64,000 nt of DNA from Streptomyces sp. B21-105 (GCF_036898465.1 NZ_JARUMJ010000001.1:4650001-4714000); one strand, 5' to 3'. Counted from the first letter of the stretch, positions 1-9,452 are shown. Notes: generated by a model not told the origin, from the sequence alone. Numbers and translations are program-made.

Positions 1-115
1 CGCGATGGGCAACGCCCACGCCGACGTACTCGCCGCGGCCTCGGGACACACCGTCGCCAACAACGAGGACGGGGTCGCCGTCGTCATCGAGCAGCTGCTC
101 GCCGAGCGGGGCTAG
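1..115 (+). CDS. C-terminal end of a HAD-superfamily (Cof-like) hydrolase, partial
   Basis: Only the last 37 or so codons are inside the window, ending at TAG 113-115. The visible peptide begins AMGNAHADVLAAASG and continues with NNEDGVAVVIEQLL. This resembles the end of Cof-type HAD phosphatases, where a GNA.D motif supplies a late acidic residue for Mg binding and a DGVA motif follows. The catalytic N-terminus lies outside the window, so substrate cannot be judged. It converges on cydCD, whose stop lies 181 bp away. The assignment rests on this motif alone. Confidence 0.6.
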   Translation, partial: AMGNAHADVLAAASGHTVANNEDGVAVVIEQLLAERG

Positions 116-296
116 AACCGGGTCAGGACGGGTCGGCCGCTCTCGGACGCGGCTCCCCTCCCAGACAGCCTCCTGCGTCGCCGACGGCCGTGCCGATCGC
201 CGTGCGGCACGCCCGTGCCTACAGCGGCGGCGAACCCCACGGACCGTGCGGCCACGGACCTTCCAGCCACCAACCCTCCGGTCACGGGCCCTCCGG

Positions 297-3200
297 TCAC
301 CGGGTCACCGCCAGGAGCTCCGCGGCTTCCTCCCGCTCGGTCATGCGGCGCAGCGGACCCTCCACGGCGGTCAGCTCCGCGTACGGGCCGCGCTGTACCA
401 CCCGCCCCTCGTCCAGGACGACCACCTCGTCGACCGCCGCCAGGCCGGCCAGCCGATGGGTGACGATCAGGGTCGTGCGGCCCTCGGTGGCGGCCAGCAG
501 GTCGTGGGTGAGGGCGTCGGCGGTCGGCAGGTCCAGATGCTCGGCGGGCTCGTCGAGGACCAGAACGGGAAAGTCGGCGAGCAGTGCCCGGGCCAGCGCC
601 AGCCGCTGCCGTTGTCCGCCGGACAGCCGGGCCCCGTGCTCGCCCACCAGGGTGTCGAGCCCGTCGGGCAGGCCGTCGGCCCATTCCAGCAGCCGGGCCC
701 GCGCCAGCGCGTCCCTCAGCTCCGCCTCGCTCGCCCCCTTCCGCGCCAGCAGCAGGTTCTCGCGGACCGAACTGTCGAAGAGGTGCGCGTCCTGGGCGCA
801 CAGCCCGACGAACCGGCGCACGTCGTCGCCGTCCAGCGAGCGGGCGTCCACCCCGGCCAGCGTGTACGAGCCCGCGCCGGGGTCCAGGAACCGCAGCAGC
901 ACCTGCGCGAGCGTGGTCTTGCCCGAGCCGGAGGCACCCACGACGGCGATCCTGCGCCCCCGCGTCAGTGTGAGGTCGACGCCGGTGAGGGCGTCCCGGT
1001 TCTGCCCGGCGTGGCGGGCCGCCAGCCCCTGGACCACGAGCGGGAACGGCGACGCGGGCGCCCGCCCGGGCCGCGCGGGTTCGCGTACCGCTTCGGGAGA
1101 GTCCAGCACTTCGAACACCCGCTCCGCGCTCCGGCGCACCCGCTGGCGGTATCGCACGGCCGCGGGCAGTCCGAGGACGGCCTCGAAGGCGGCCAGCGGG
1201 GTCAGGACCACCACCGCCATGATCACGCCGGCCAGCCGCCCCTCCGTGACCGCCCGAGCCCCCACGAGTGCCGCGGCGGTCACGGTCAGCCCGGACGCCA
1301 GCGCGGTCAGTCCGTCGCCGAGCGCGGTGGCGGTCGCCGTGCGCGAGGCGATCCGGGTGAGCACGGAGTCCGCCTCGCGCACCTCTGAGGTACGGGAGCG
1401 CAGGGCGCCCGCCACGGTCAGCTCGGCCGTGCCCGTGAGCAGGTCGGCCGTGCGTGCGGCTAGCGTGCCCCGGGCGGGGGCCAGCCGGCGCTCCGCCCGG
1501 CGCGCCACCGCGCCGGTGACCAGCGGGACGCCCACCCCGGCCGCCAGCAGCCCGGCGGCGAGGACGGCCCCGGCCTCCGGCAGCAGCCACGCCGTGAAGG
1601 CGACGGACCCCGTCGAGACGACGACGGCGGCGCCGACGGGCAGCAGCCAGCGCAGCCAGTAGTCCTGGAGGGCGTCCACATCGGCGACCAGTCGCGACAG
1701 CAGGTCGCCGCGGCGCGTCGTGCGCAGCCCGGCGGGCGCCAGCCGCTCCAGCCGCCGGTAGACGGCGACCCGGGTGTCGGCCAGCATCCGCAGCACGGCG
1801 TCGTGCGACACGAGCCGCTCGGCGTACCGGAACACCGCCCGTCCGATGCCGAAGGCGCGGGTCGCCGTCACGGCCACCATCAGGTACAGCACGGGCGGCT
1901 GCTGCGAGGCCCGCGAGATGAGCCAGCCGGACGTGGCCATGAGGCCCACGGCGCTGCCGAGAGCAAGGCTGCCCAGCAGCAGCGCGAGACTGAGCCGCCC
2001 GCGCCTCGCCCCGGCCATGGCACGAACCCGTGCGAGAACGCCGTCGTCCTTCCCGCCACCGCTCACGCCGGTGTTCCCGCCGGTGTTCCCGCCGAGCTGC
2101 GTCCCCAGCGCACCCGGGACGGCCTCGACCGCCTTCTCCGCCACCCCCGCCGCCCCCGCCGAAAGGTCGTGATCGCCCGCGGGGGAGGCCTCCAGGGGGC
2201 CGTGCGCCACCGCCCCGGCCGCCGCGCCCGGTCCGGCTCCAAGGCCGGCCTCGGCCTCGGTCTCGGCTTCGGCTGTGATGTCGGCCCCGTCCGCGGCCGG
2301 CTCCAGCCGCACCACGCGGTCCGCTACCGCGAGCAAAGCGGGCCGGTGCACGACCAGCAGCACCGTCCGGTCGGCCGCCAGCCGACGCACGGCCGCCACG
2401 ACCTCCGCCTCGGTCTCCCCGTCGAGCGCCGCCGTCGGCTCGTCCAGGAGCAGCACGGGACGGTCCGCGAGGAACGCCCGCGCCAGTGCGAGCCGTTGCC
2501 GCTGCCCGGCGGACAGCCCGGCACCGTCCTCACCGAGTGCGGTGCCGGCCCCACCGGGCAGGGCGTCGACGAACTCCAGCGCGCCCGCGTCCGCCAGCGC
2601 ACGCCGCACGTCCGCGTCGTCGGCGTCGGGACGCGCCAGCCGGACGTTCTCGACGATCGTCCCTGCGAAAAGGTACGGACGCTGGGGCACCCATGCGACC
2701 CGCGACCGCCACTGCTCCAGGTCGACGTCCGCGAGGTCGACTCCCCCGGCCAGCACCCGGCCCTCGGTCGGACGCACGAAACCGAGCAGAGTGTTCAGCA
2801 GGGTCGACTTGCCGGCGCCGCTCGGCCCGACGAGCGCGACCGTCTCGCCGGGCCGGACGGTGAAAGTCATGTGCGAGACGGCGTCGGCGGCCCGCCCGGG
2901 GAAGCGGACGGTCACATCCTCGAAGGCCAGGCCGCCTCCGGTCACCGCAACCGTGCCCGGCGCCGGCACCGCCGTCTCCAGCACCTCGAAGATCTCCTCG
3001 GCTGCCGCGAGGCCCTCGGCTGCCGCGTGGTACTGCGCTCCGACCTGCCGCAGCGGGAGATACGCCTCGGGGGCGAGCACGAGGATCACCAGCCCGACGT
3101 ACAGGTCCATCTCACCGTGCACGAGCCGCATGCCGATCGTCACAGCGACCAGGGCCACGGAGAGCGTCGACAGCAGCTCCAGCGCGAACGACGAGATGAA

Positions 3201-3932
3201 GGCGATCCGCAGCGTCCGCATGGTCGCCTGGCGGTACTCGCCGGTGATACGGCGGATCGACTCGGCCTGCGCCTTGGCCCGCCCGAACACTTTCAGCGTG
3301 GGCAGCCCGGCGACGACGTCCAGGAAGTGCCCCGACAGCCGGGACAGCAGTCGCCACTGACGGTCCATCCGCGCCTGCGTGGCCCAGCCGATCAGCATCA
3401 TGAAGACCGGGATCAGCGGCAGAGTCCCGACGATGATCGCGGCGGACACCCAGTCCTCGGTCACGATCCGCGCCAGTACCGCGACCGGGACAACGACCGC
3501 CAGCCCCAACTGCGGCAGATAGCGCGAGAAGTAGTCGTCCAGGGCGTCCACACCACGTGTGGCGAGGGCGACCAGTGAACCCGTGCGCTGCCCGCTGAGC
3601 CAGCCGGGCCCCAAGGCGGTGGCCCGCTCCAGCAGCCGGCCCCGCAGCTCCGACTTCACGGCGGCGCTGGCGCGGTGCGCGGCGAGTTCGGTGAGCCAGG
3701 CGACCAGCGAACGGCCGATTGCCACCGCCACCAATAGCACCAGCGGGGTGCGCAGTTCGGCGACCGTCATACCGTGCTGGAAGGCGCCGACCACCACCTC
3801 AGCGATCAGCATCGCCTGCGCGATGACCAGCGCCGCCCCGACAGCGCCCAAGCCGACGACCGCCACCAGAAGGAAGCGGGTGGCCCGGGCGTATCGCAGG
3901 AGACGCGGGTCAATCGGTTTCACGTGAAACAC
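297..3932 (-). CDS. cydCD: CydDC-type ABC exporter, both halves fused (CydCD)
   Basis: This is a 1211-residue protein with two complete ABC exporter halves in tandem, each a membrane domain followed by an ATPase. The first half has GPSGAGKST (Walker A), LSAGQRQRLALARAF (signature) and LLLDEPTAALD (Walker B). The second has GASGSGKTT, LSGGQRQRLALARALL and LVLDEPAEHLD. In the family, CydDC exports reduced thiols and is needed to assemble cytochrome bd; fused forms are known in actinobacteria. It lies 106 bp behind cydB in the same direction. A linker rich in Ala, Glu and Gly separates the halves. The start is ambiguous: GTG 3932 gives FHVKPIDPRLL with GAGGAG 5 nt upstream, and GTG 3923 gives KPIDPRLL. 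A parS site (3917-3930) covers the start, so the first codons may be shaped by parS. Confidence 0.93.
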   Translation of the reverse strand: MFHVKPIDPRLLRYARATRFLLVAVVGLGAVGAALVIAQAMLIAEVVVGAFQHGMTVAELRTPLVLLVAVAIGRSLVAWLTELAAHRASAAVKSELRGRLLERATALGPGWLSGQRTGSLVALATRGVDALDDYFSRYLPQLGLAVVVPVAVLARIVTEDWVSAAIIVGTLPLIPVFMMLIGWATQARMDRQWRLLSRLSGHFLDVVAGLPTLKVFGRAKAQAESIRRITGEYRQATMRTLRIAFISSFALELLSTLSVALVAVTIGMRLVHGEMDLYVGLVILVLAPEAYLPLRQVGAQYHAAAEGLAAAEEIFEVLETAVPAPGTVAVTGGGLAFEDVTVRFPGRAADAVSHMTFTVRPGETVALVGPSGAGKSTLLNTLLGFVRPTEGRVLAGGVDLADVDLEQWRSRVAWVPQRPYLFAGTIVENVRLARPDADDADVRRALADAGALEFVDALPGGAGTALGEDGAGLSAGQRQRLALARAFLADRPVLLLDEPTAALDGETEAEVVAAVRRLAADRTVLLVVHRPALLAVADRVVRLEPAADGADITAEAETEAEAGLGAGPGAAAGAVAHGPLEASPAGDHDLSAGAAGVAEKAVEAVPGALGTQLGGNTGGNTGVSGGGKDDGVLARVRAMAGARRGRLSLALLLGSLALGSAVGLMATSGWLISRASQQPPVLYLMVAVTATRAFGIGRAVFRYAERLVSHDAVLRMLADTRVAVYRRLERLAPAGLRTTRRGDLLSRLVADVDALQDYWLRWLLPVGAAVVVSTGSVAFTAWLLPEAGAVLAAGLLAAGVGVPLVTGAVARRAERRLAPARGTLAARTADLLTGTAELTVAGALRSRTSEVREADSVLTRIASRTATATALGDGLTALASGLTVTAAALVGARAVTEGRLAGVIMAVVVLTPLAAFEAVLGLPAAVRYRQRVRRSAERVFEVLDSPEAVREPARPGRAPASPFPLVVQGLAARHAGQNRDALTGVDLTLTRGRRIAVVGASGSGKTTLAQVLLRFLDPGAGSYTLAGVDARSLDGDDVRRFVGLCAQDAHLFDSSVRENLLLARKGASEAELRDALARARLLEWADGLPDGLDTLVGEHGARLSGGQRQRLALARALLADFPVLVLDEPAEHLDLPTADALTHDLLAATEGRTTLIVTHRLAGLAAVDEVVVLDEGRVVQRGPYAELTAVEGPLRRMTEREEAAELLAVTR
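3917..3930. other. parS: parS site over the cydCD start
   Basis: A perfect copy of the 14-bp palindrome GTTTCACGTGAAAC bound by ParB. It overlaps the first codons of cydCD, read on the minus strand as TTT CAC GTG AAA (FHVK). Confidence 0.92.
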
Positions 3933-3950
3933 CCTCTCCTCGACGGGCGC

Positions 3951-3964
3951 GTTTCATGTGAAAC
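3951..3964. other. Degenerate parS-like site
   Basis: GTTTCATGTGAAAC differs from parS by one central base (C to T). It sits midway between two perfect sites in the cydB-cydCD junction. Binding by ParB is uncertain because the changed base is in the central CACGTG. Confidence 0.5.
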
Positions 3965-3988
3965 ACGCCCTCTCTCCTCATGGGTGGT

Positions 3989-4002
3989 GTTTCACGTGAA
4001 AC
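3989..4002. other. parS: parS site inside a 32-bp palindrome
   Basis: A perfect parS centred in a longer perfect palindrome covering 3980-4011, whose flanks are ATGGGTGGT and ACCACCCAT. It lies 28 bp past the cydB stop, so the transcript can form a strong hairpin between cydB and cydCD. Confidence 0.92.
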
Positions 4003-4038
4003 ACCACCCATTCCGGCCTGCGTCGGCCGTCGCCGGAC

Positions 4039-5043
4039 TCAGTGCACCGGCTCGGCGAGGTGCTGCGTGCCGATCCGCTTGCGGAACACCCAGTAGGTCC
4101 AGCCCTGGTAGAGCAGGACAAGCGGGGTGGCGACCCCCGCACACCAGGTCATGATCTTCAAGGTGTAAGGACTCGACGAGGCGTTGGTCACCGTCAGGCT
4201 CCAGTCCTCGTTGAGCGAGGACGGCATGACGTTCGGGAAGAGCGACAGGAAGAGCATCGCCACGGCGGCCACGATCGTCACGCCGGAGAAGGCGAACGAC
4301 CACCCCTCGCGCCCCGCCTGGTTCGCCACGAGGGCCGCGATCAGTGCGACGACCGCCACGACGAGGGCCACCAGACTCTTGGCGTCACCACTGTCGATCT
4401 GCGTCCAGGCCAGGAAGACCAGCGCGAGGACGGCGGTCACGACACCGACCTTCGACGCCAGCTTCCGGGCCCGCTCCCGGATGTCGCCCACCGTCTTGAG
4501 CGCCGTGAACACCGCCCCGTGGAAGGTGAACAGCGTCAGCGTCACCAGACCGCCGAGCAGCGCGTAGGGGTTGAGCAGGTCCCAGAAGCCGCCCACGTAC
4601 TCGAAGTTCCGGTCGATCTTGACGCCTCCCACGATGTTGCCGAAGGCGACGCCCCACAGGAACGCCGGGAGGAGCGAGGTCCAGAAGATCGCTGTCTCCC
4701 AGTTGCGCTGCCAGTTCTCCTCGGGCCGCTTGGCCCGGTACTCGAAGGCGACGCCGCGCACGATCAGGCAGACCAGGATGAGCAGCAGGGGCAGGTAGAA
4801 GCCGGAGAAGAGCGTGGCGTACCACTCGGGGAAGGCGGCGAACGTCGCGCCGCCCGCCGTGAGCAGCCACACCTCGTTGCCGTCCCATACCGGCCCGATG
4901 GTGTTGATGAGCACCCGCCGCTCGGGCCGGTCGCGGGCGAGCAACCGGGTGAGGATCCCGACCCCGAAGTCGAAGCCCTCCAGGAAGAAGTAGCCGGTCC
5001 ACAGGACGGCGATGAGGACGAACCAGACGTCGTGCAGTTCCAT
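4039..5043 (-). CDS. cydB: Cytochrome bd ubiquinol oxidase subunit II
   Basis: A 334-residue multi-span membrane protein starting MELHDVWFVLIAVLWTGYFF and carrying GFDFGVGIL and the GNEVWLLTAGGATFAAFP segment typical of CydB. With CydA it forms the high-affinity quinol oxidase that reduces oxygen to water at low oxygen tension, in the cytoplasmic membrane. The ATG at 5043 follows cydA by 20 bp, so the two are almost certainly cotranscribed. The length is normal for the family. Confidence 0.95.
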   Translation of the reverse strand: MELHDVWFVLIAVLWTGYFFLEGFDFGVGILTRLLARDRPERRVLINTIGPVWDGNEVWLLTAGGATFAAFPEWYATLFSGFYLPLLLILVCLIVRGVAFEYRAKRPEENWQRNWETAIFWTSLLPAFLWGVAFGNIVGGVKIDRNFEYVGGFWDLLNPYALLGGLVTLTLFTFHGAVFTALKTVGDIRERARKLASKVGVVTAVLALVFLAWTQIDSGDAKSLVALVVAVVALIAALVANQAGREGWSFAFSGVTIVAAVAMLFLSLFPNVMPSSLNEDWSLTVTNASSSPYTLKIMTWCAGVATPLVLLYQGWTYWVFRKRIGTQHLAEPVH

Positions 5044-5063
5044 GACTGTGCAGCTCCCTCGGC

Positions 5064-6572
5064 CTAGTAGGAGAAGGCCATCGGCTTGTCGGCGTCCTGG
5101 GAGTCGCCGCCGATCTTCGTGGGCGGGTTGAGGTCGGCCTCGGTGAGTTCGGGCGGGCCGGCCTTCACGTACTTGGCCAGCAGTTTGACCTCGACGACGG
5201 CGAGGATGGCGTACAGCGCGGTGAAGACGGTCATCGAGAGGAGGACCTCGCCCTGGGAGACCCCGGGGGAGACCGCGTCCCGGGTCTGCAGGACGCCGTA
5301 GACGACCCAGGGCTGGCGGCCCATCTCGGTGAAGATCCAGCCCCAGGAGTTGGCGATGAGCGGGAAGCCCAGAGTCCAGATCGACACCAGCCAGTAGAGC
5401 CGCGTGAGCTTGGGGCCGAGCGCCTTCTTCCTGAACAGCACCACGTGCGGCACCTCGTCCTCGCCGATCCTCAGGTGCTGCGGCAACAGGAACTTGCGGC
5501 GGGTGAGCCAGAGTCCGGCCAGTCCGATCGTGAAGGAGGTCATGCCGAAGCCGATCATCCAGCGGAAGCCCCAGTAGGCGACGGGGATGTTGGGCCGGTA
5601 GTCGCCGGGCCCGAACTTCTCCTGCTCGGCCTTGTTCACGTCGTTGATGCCGGGCACATACGAGCTGAAGTCGTCGTTCGCGAGGAAGGACAGCAGACCC
5701 GGAATCTCGACAGCGACCGTGTTGTGGCCCTTCTCGACGTCGCCGTAGGCGAAGACGGAGAAGGGGGCGGGTGCCTCGCCGTCCCACAGCGCCTCGGCTG
5801 CCGCCATCTTCATCGGCTGCTGCTTGAACATCACCTTGCCGAGGACGTCGCCGCTGACGGCGGTGAGCAGACCGGCGATGACCACGGTGACCAGGCCCAG
5901 CCGCAGCGAGGTCTTCATCACCGGGATGTGCTTCCTGCGGTAGAGGTGGAAGGCGGCGATGCCGACCATGAAGGCGCCACCGGTCAGGAAGGCCGCGGAC
6001 AGGGTGTGGAAGACCTGGGCGAGCGCGGTGTTCTGGGTGAGAACGGCCCAGAAGTCGTTCAGCTCGGCCCGGCCCTTCTCCTCGTTGAGCCGGTAGCCCA
6101 CAGGGTGCTGCATCCACGAGTTGGCCGCGAGGATGAAGTAGGCCGACAGGATCGTGCCGATCGAGACCATCCAGATGCAGGCCAGGTGGATCCTCTTCGG
6201 CAGCTTGTCCCAGCCGAAGATCCACAGGCCGATGAAGGTGGACTCGAAAAAGAAGGCGATCAGGGCCTCGAAGGCCAGCGGAGCGCCGAAGACGTCGCCG
6301 ACGAAACGCGAGTAGTCGGACCAGTTCATACCGAACTGGAACTCCTGCACGATGCCGGTGACGACGCCCATCGCGATGTTGATCAGGAAGAGCTTGCCCC
6401 AGAACTTGGTCGCCCTGAGGTACTTCTCGTTCTCCGTGCGCACCCACGCGGTCTGCAGACCGGCTGTCAGGGCCGCCAGGGAGATCGTCAGGGGGACGAA
6501 GAGGAAGTGGTAGACGGTGGTGATGCCGAACTGCCAGCGCGCCAGGGTCTCCGGCGCCAAAGCCAGGTCCAC
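5064..6572 (-). CDS. cydA: Cytochrome bd ubiquinol oxidase subunit I
   Basis: A 502-residue protein starting at GTG 6572 (MDLALAPETLARWQFGITT). His in the N-terminal WQFGITTVYHF segment, the GRQPWVVYG motif and the Q-loop region are as in CydA, the subunit that carries hemes b558, b595 and d and oxidises quinol. The short tail ends near SQDADKPMAFSY. It is first in the cydA-cydB-cydCD operon and lies directly behind a Rex-like operator, consistent with induction when the NADH/NAD ratio rises under oxygen limitation. Confidence 0.95.
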   Translation of the reverse strand: MDLALAPETLARWQFGITTVYHFLFVPLTISLAALTAGLQTAWVRTENEKYLRATKFWGKLFLINIAMGVVTGIVQEFQFGMNWSDYSRFVGDVFGAPLAFEALIAFFFESTFIGLWIFGWDKLPKRIHLACIWMVSIGTILSAYFILAANSWMQHPVGYRLNEEKGRAELNDFWAVLTQNTALAQVFHTLSAAFLTGGAFMVGIAAFHLYRRKHIPVMKTSLRLGLVTVVIAGLLTAVSGDVLGKVMFKQQPMKMAAAEALWDGEAPAPFSVFAYGDVEKGHNTVAVEIPGLLSFLANDDFSSYVPGINDVNKAEQEKFGPGDYRPNIPVAYWGFRWMIGFGMTSFTIGLAGLWLTRRKFLLPQHLRIGEDEVPHVVLFRKKALGPKLTRLYWLVSIWTLGFPLIANSWGWIFTEMGRQPWVVYGVLQTRDAVSPGVSQGEVLLSMTVFTALYAILAVVEVKLLAKYVKAGPPELTEADLNPPTKIGGDSQDADKPMAFSY

Positions 6573-6593
6573 GTCGCCGCTCCTTACTCACGC

Positions 6594-6617
6594 TTGTGAA
6601 TGCGTTCACATTCACAA
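6594..6617. promoter_or_regulatory. Rex-type redox operator upstream of cydA
   Basis: TTGTGAATGCGTTCACAT (6594-6611) matches the Rex operator pattern TTGTGAAN4TTCACAA with one mismatch at the last base. The left arm TTGTGAAT also pairs perfectly with ATTCACAA at 6610-6617, giving a second, overlapping palindrome with an 8-bp spacer. It is 22 bp upstream of the cydA start codon. In S. coelicolor Rex represses cydABCD in response to NADH/NAD, so this assignment is strong by position and motif. Confidence 0.85.
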
Positions 6618-6743
6618 GCCATTATGCCGTACGGGCTTTCGATAGAGAAAGGGGGGTCCCCGCCCACTCGCGGAAACCCCCCACACCCGTCCTGACCAGC
6701 CAGAACCCCCTGGCAACCGGACGATGACCACCCGCACCGGGCG

Positions 6744-7823
6744 CTACAGCTCCTTACGGAAGCCCTCCGCCGCCTTCAGGAGGATGTCGTTCGCCTCGTT
6801 CTCGCCGATCGTCACCCGCACGCCCTCACCCGGGAACGGCCGCACCACGACGCCGGCGTGCTCGCACGCCGCCGCGAAGGCCGCCGTCCGCTCGCCCAGT
6901 CGCAGCCACACGAAGTTGGCCTGCGTCTCGGGCACCGTCCAGCCCTGCGCACGCAGGGCCTCGACCACGCGCAGCCGCTCGCACACCAGCGTGCCGACCC
7001 GGCCCAGCAGCGCGTCCTCGGCGCGCAGCGAGGCGATCGCGGCCTCCTGCGCGAGCTGGCTGACGCCGAACGGCACCGCCGTCTTGCGCAGCGCCTCCGC
7101 GACCGGCTCGTGGGCGATGGCGAAGCCCACCCGCAGACCGGCCAGGCCGTACGCCTTGGAGAAGGTCCGCAGCACGCACACATTGGGCCGCTTCCGGTAC
7201 AGCTCGACGCCGTCCGGCACCTCGGGGTCGCGGATGAACTCGCGGTAGGCCTCGTCGAGCACGACCAGCACGTCCTGCGGCACCCGGTCCAGGAAACGTT
7301 CCAGCTCGGCCCGCCTGACCACGGTGCCCGTGGGGTTGTTGGGGTTGCAGACGAAGATCAGCCGCGTCCGGTCGGTGATCGCGTCGGCCATGGCGTCCAG
7401 ATCGTGGACGTCCCCCGGCGTCAGCGGCACCTGCACGGCCCGCGCGCCGCTGATCTGCGTGATGATCGGATACGCCTCGAAGGACCGCCAGGCGTAGATC
7501 ACCTCGTCGCCGGGGCCCGAGGTCGCCTGGACCAGCTGCTGGGCGACGCCGACCGAGCCGGTGCCGGTGGCCAGATGCGCGGCCGGAACGCCGAAGCGCT
7601 CGGAGATCTCGTTCACCAGCGCCGTGCATGCCAGGTCCGGGTAGCGGTTGAAGGCAGCGGCCGCGGCCGTCACGCTCTCCATCACCCCGGGCAGCGGCGG
7701 ATAGGGGTTCTCGTTCGAGGACAGCTTGTAGGCCACGGGACCGCCCGCCGCAGCCGGCCTGCCCGGCTTGTAGGTGGGGATACCCTCCAGCTCGGCGCGC
7801 AGCTTGGGGCTCGTCTCGCTCAC
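6744..7823 (-). CDS. hisC: Histidinol-phosphate aminotransferase (class I/II PLP enzyme)
   Basis: A 359-residue fold-type I aminotransferase. [13 protein letters not shown] near residue 35, [19 protein letters not shown] and the PLP lysine motif [14 protein letters not shown] are all present. HisC converts imidazole acetol phosphate and glutamate to histidinol phosphate in histidine synthesis; this branch also includes aromatic (phenylalanine) aminotransferases, and without the rest of a his operon nearby that alternative stays open. GTG 7823 was chosen because GAGGAGG lies 6 nt upstream and it gives the usual N-terminus ([20 protein letters not shown]); longer readings add an atypical extension. 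Confidence 0.85.
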   Translation of the reverse strand: MSETSPKLRAELEGIPTYKPGRPAAAGGPVAYKLSSNENPYPPLPGVMESVTAAAAAFNRYPDLACTALVNEISERFGVPAAHLATGTGSVGVAQQLVQATSGPGDEVIYAWRSFEAYPIITQISGARAVQVPLTPGDVHDLDAMADAITDRTRLIFVCNPNNPTGTVVRRAELERFLDRVPQDVLVVLDEAYREFIRDPEVPDGVELYRKRPNVCVLRTFSKAYGLAGLRVGFAIAHEPVAEALRKTAVPFGVSQLAQEAAIASLRAEDALLGRVGTLVCERLRVVEALRAQGWTVPETQANFVWLRLGERTAAFAAACEHAGVVVRPFPGEGVRVTIGENEANDILLKAAEGFRKEL

Positions 7824-7934
7824 CGCAGTCCTCCTCGTGACACCACCGGCTTCAATACTGCTCACCTTATGAGGATTCGGCCCCGGTGCGTACAGGCGAG
7901 AAGCCCGCGATGGGGAACCGGCAGGAGCGGGACG

Positions 7935-8026
7935 CCGTCCGGCCACTACGGAAGGCCCCGTCCGGCCACTACGGAAGGCCCCGTCCGGCCGCCTCGGAAG
8001 GCCCCGTCCGGCCACTTCGGGAGGCG
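7935..8026. repeat. 23-bp tandem repeat, four copies
   Basis: The unit begins CCGTCCGGCCACTACGGAAG and starts at 7935, 7958, 7981 and 8004. Copies 1 and 2 are identical; copies 3 and 4 differ by a few bases. It occupies part of the 516-bp hisC-lacI spacer (7824-8339), which holds no convincing gene. Each unit contains the short inverted pair CCGTCC..GGAAGG. Function unknown. Confidence 0.85.
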
Positions 8027-8339
8027 GGGACTTCCGTGATGTATGCGGATGAAGACGGATGAAGGGGCGGACGTCCGGGGGGCGCGCCGCACCTATATCC
8101 ATGCGCCGGTGGCTCACGCCGTGGCGCGCATCCCTCGTGCAGGTGAGTTGAGACCTCTTCGAAACATCGGTGCGTTGGCAGGCTCATCCGTGCCGACACG
8201 TCACGTCCTGGGGTTGGAACCGCCAACTGACTTTGTTTCTAGTGCACTTGACCCACTTTCACCTTGCAGAAACGTGCCTGTCAACGCGTGCATATGCGTC
8301 CGCCCTACCCCACCGAATGAGCCCTACTATCGGCTCGCC

Positions 8340-9452
8340 ATGACAGCAGCAGGGAAGCACCAGGTGAGCCGCGCGGAAACCTCACGCCGAAGCAGCCGGC
8401 CGGGCCGGGCGGGCATCAGGGACGTGGCCGCCGCCGCCGGAGTGTCCATCACGACCGTCTCGGACGCCCTCAACGGCAAGGGCAGGCTCCCCGATGCCAC
8501 CCGACGCCATGTCCGCGAGGTCGCCGACCGACTGGGCTACCGCCCCTCCGCGGCCGCCCGAACCCTCCGTACCGGCAAGTCGGGCCTCATCGGCCTGACC
8601 GTGACCACGTACGGGGATGAACCTTTCACCTTCACCGAGTTCGCCTACTTCGCGGAGATGGCGCGCGCCGCCACGTCGGCCGCGCTCGCCCGCGGCTACG
8701 CGCTCGTGATCCTCCCCGCGACGTCGCGCCACGACGTGTGGTCGAACGTCGCCCTGGACGGCACGGTCGTCATCGACCCCTCCGACCATGATCCGGTGGT
8801 CAGCGAGCTGGTCCGACAGGGTCTACCGGTCGTCTCCGACGGCCGCCCGGCCGGCGCGCTCCCGGTCACCGCGTGGGTGGACAACGACCACGAGGCAGCC
8901 GTCCTCGACATCCTCGACCATCTGGCCGACGCCGGCGCCCGCCGCATCGGCCTGCTCACCGGCACCACCACGGACACGTACACGCACCTGTCGACCAACG
9001 CGTACCTGCGGTGGTGCGAGCGGGTCGGCCAGGACCCCGTCTACGAGGCCTATCCCGCCCACGACCCGTGCGCGGGCGCCGTGGCCGCCGACCGGCTGCT
9101 GGCCCGCCCGGACCGGCCGGACGCCGTCTACGGCCTGTTCGACCCCAACGGCACCGACCTTCTCGCCGCCGCCCGCCGCTACGGGCTGCGCGTCCCGGAG
9201 GAGCTGCTGATCGTCTGCTGCAGCGAGTCAACGGTGTACGCCAACACCGAGCCGCCCGTCACCACCCTCTCCCTCAAGCCGCGCCGCATCGGAACGGCGG
9301 TGGTGCAGCTCCTCATCGACGCGATCGAAGGCGTCCAGTCGGAAGAGACCGTCGAGCAGGTGGTACCGACCGAGCTCATGGTGCGAACGTCGTCCCAGCG
9401 CCGCCTGCCGCGCACGACGGTCAGCCCGCCCCGGACACCGGAGAAGGGGTGA
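8340..9452 (+). CDS. LacI-family transcriptional regulator
   Basis: A 370-residue protein. A LacI helix-turn-helix lies near residues 25-75: IRDVAAAAGVSITTVSDALNG, then a hinge region with GYRPSAAARTLRTG. It is followed by a periplasmic-binding-protein-like effector domain (LTVTTYGDEPFTF to VPTELMVRTSS). ATG 8340 is chosen by fit to the domain; an extended reading from 8043 adds an unrelated, low-quality N-terminus. It has no catabolic or transport neighbours, so its effector and targets cannot be named from context. It diverges from hisC. Confidence 0.87.
   Translation: MTAAGKHQVSRAETSRRSSRPGRAGIRDVAAAAGVSITTVSDALNGKGRLPDATRRHVREVADRLGYRPSAAARTLRTGKSGLIGLTVTTYGDEPFTFTEFAYFAEMARAATSAALARGYALVILPATSRHDVWSNVALDGTVVIDPSDHDPVVSELVRQGLPVVSDGRPAGALPVTAWVDNDHEAAVLDILDHLADAGARRIGLLTGTTTDTYTHLSTNAYLRWCERVGQDPVYEAYPAHDPCAGAVAADRLLARPDRPDAVYGLFDPNGTDLLAAARRYGLRVPEELLIVCCSESTVYANTEPPVTTLSLKPRRIGTAVVQLLIDAIEGVQSEETVEQVVPTELMVRTSSQRRLPRTTVSPPRTPEKG

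Noticed and set aside
4039..6615. Single 858-codon open frame spanning cydB and most of cydA
   Set aside because: Only the cydB part is coding; the rest is the wrong frame of cydA, whose own frame gives a full CydA protein.
6650..6690. G-run/C-run pair after hisC as a terminator
   Set aside because: The arms pair only partly (GGGGGG with CCCCCC and irregular interior), so I did not list it.
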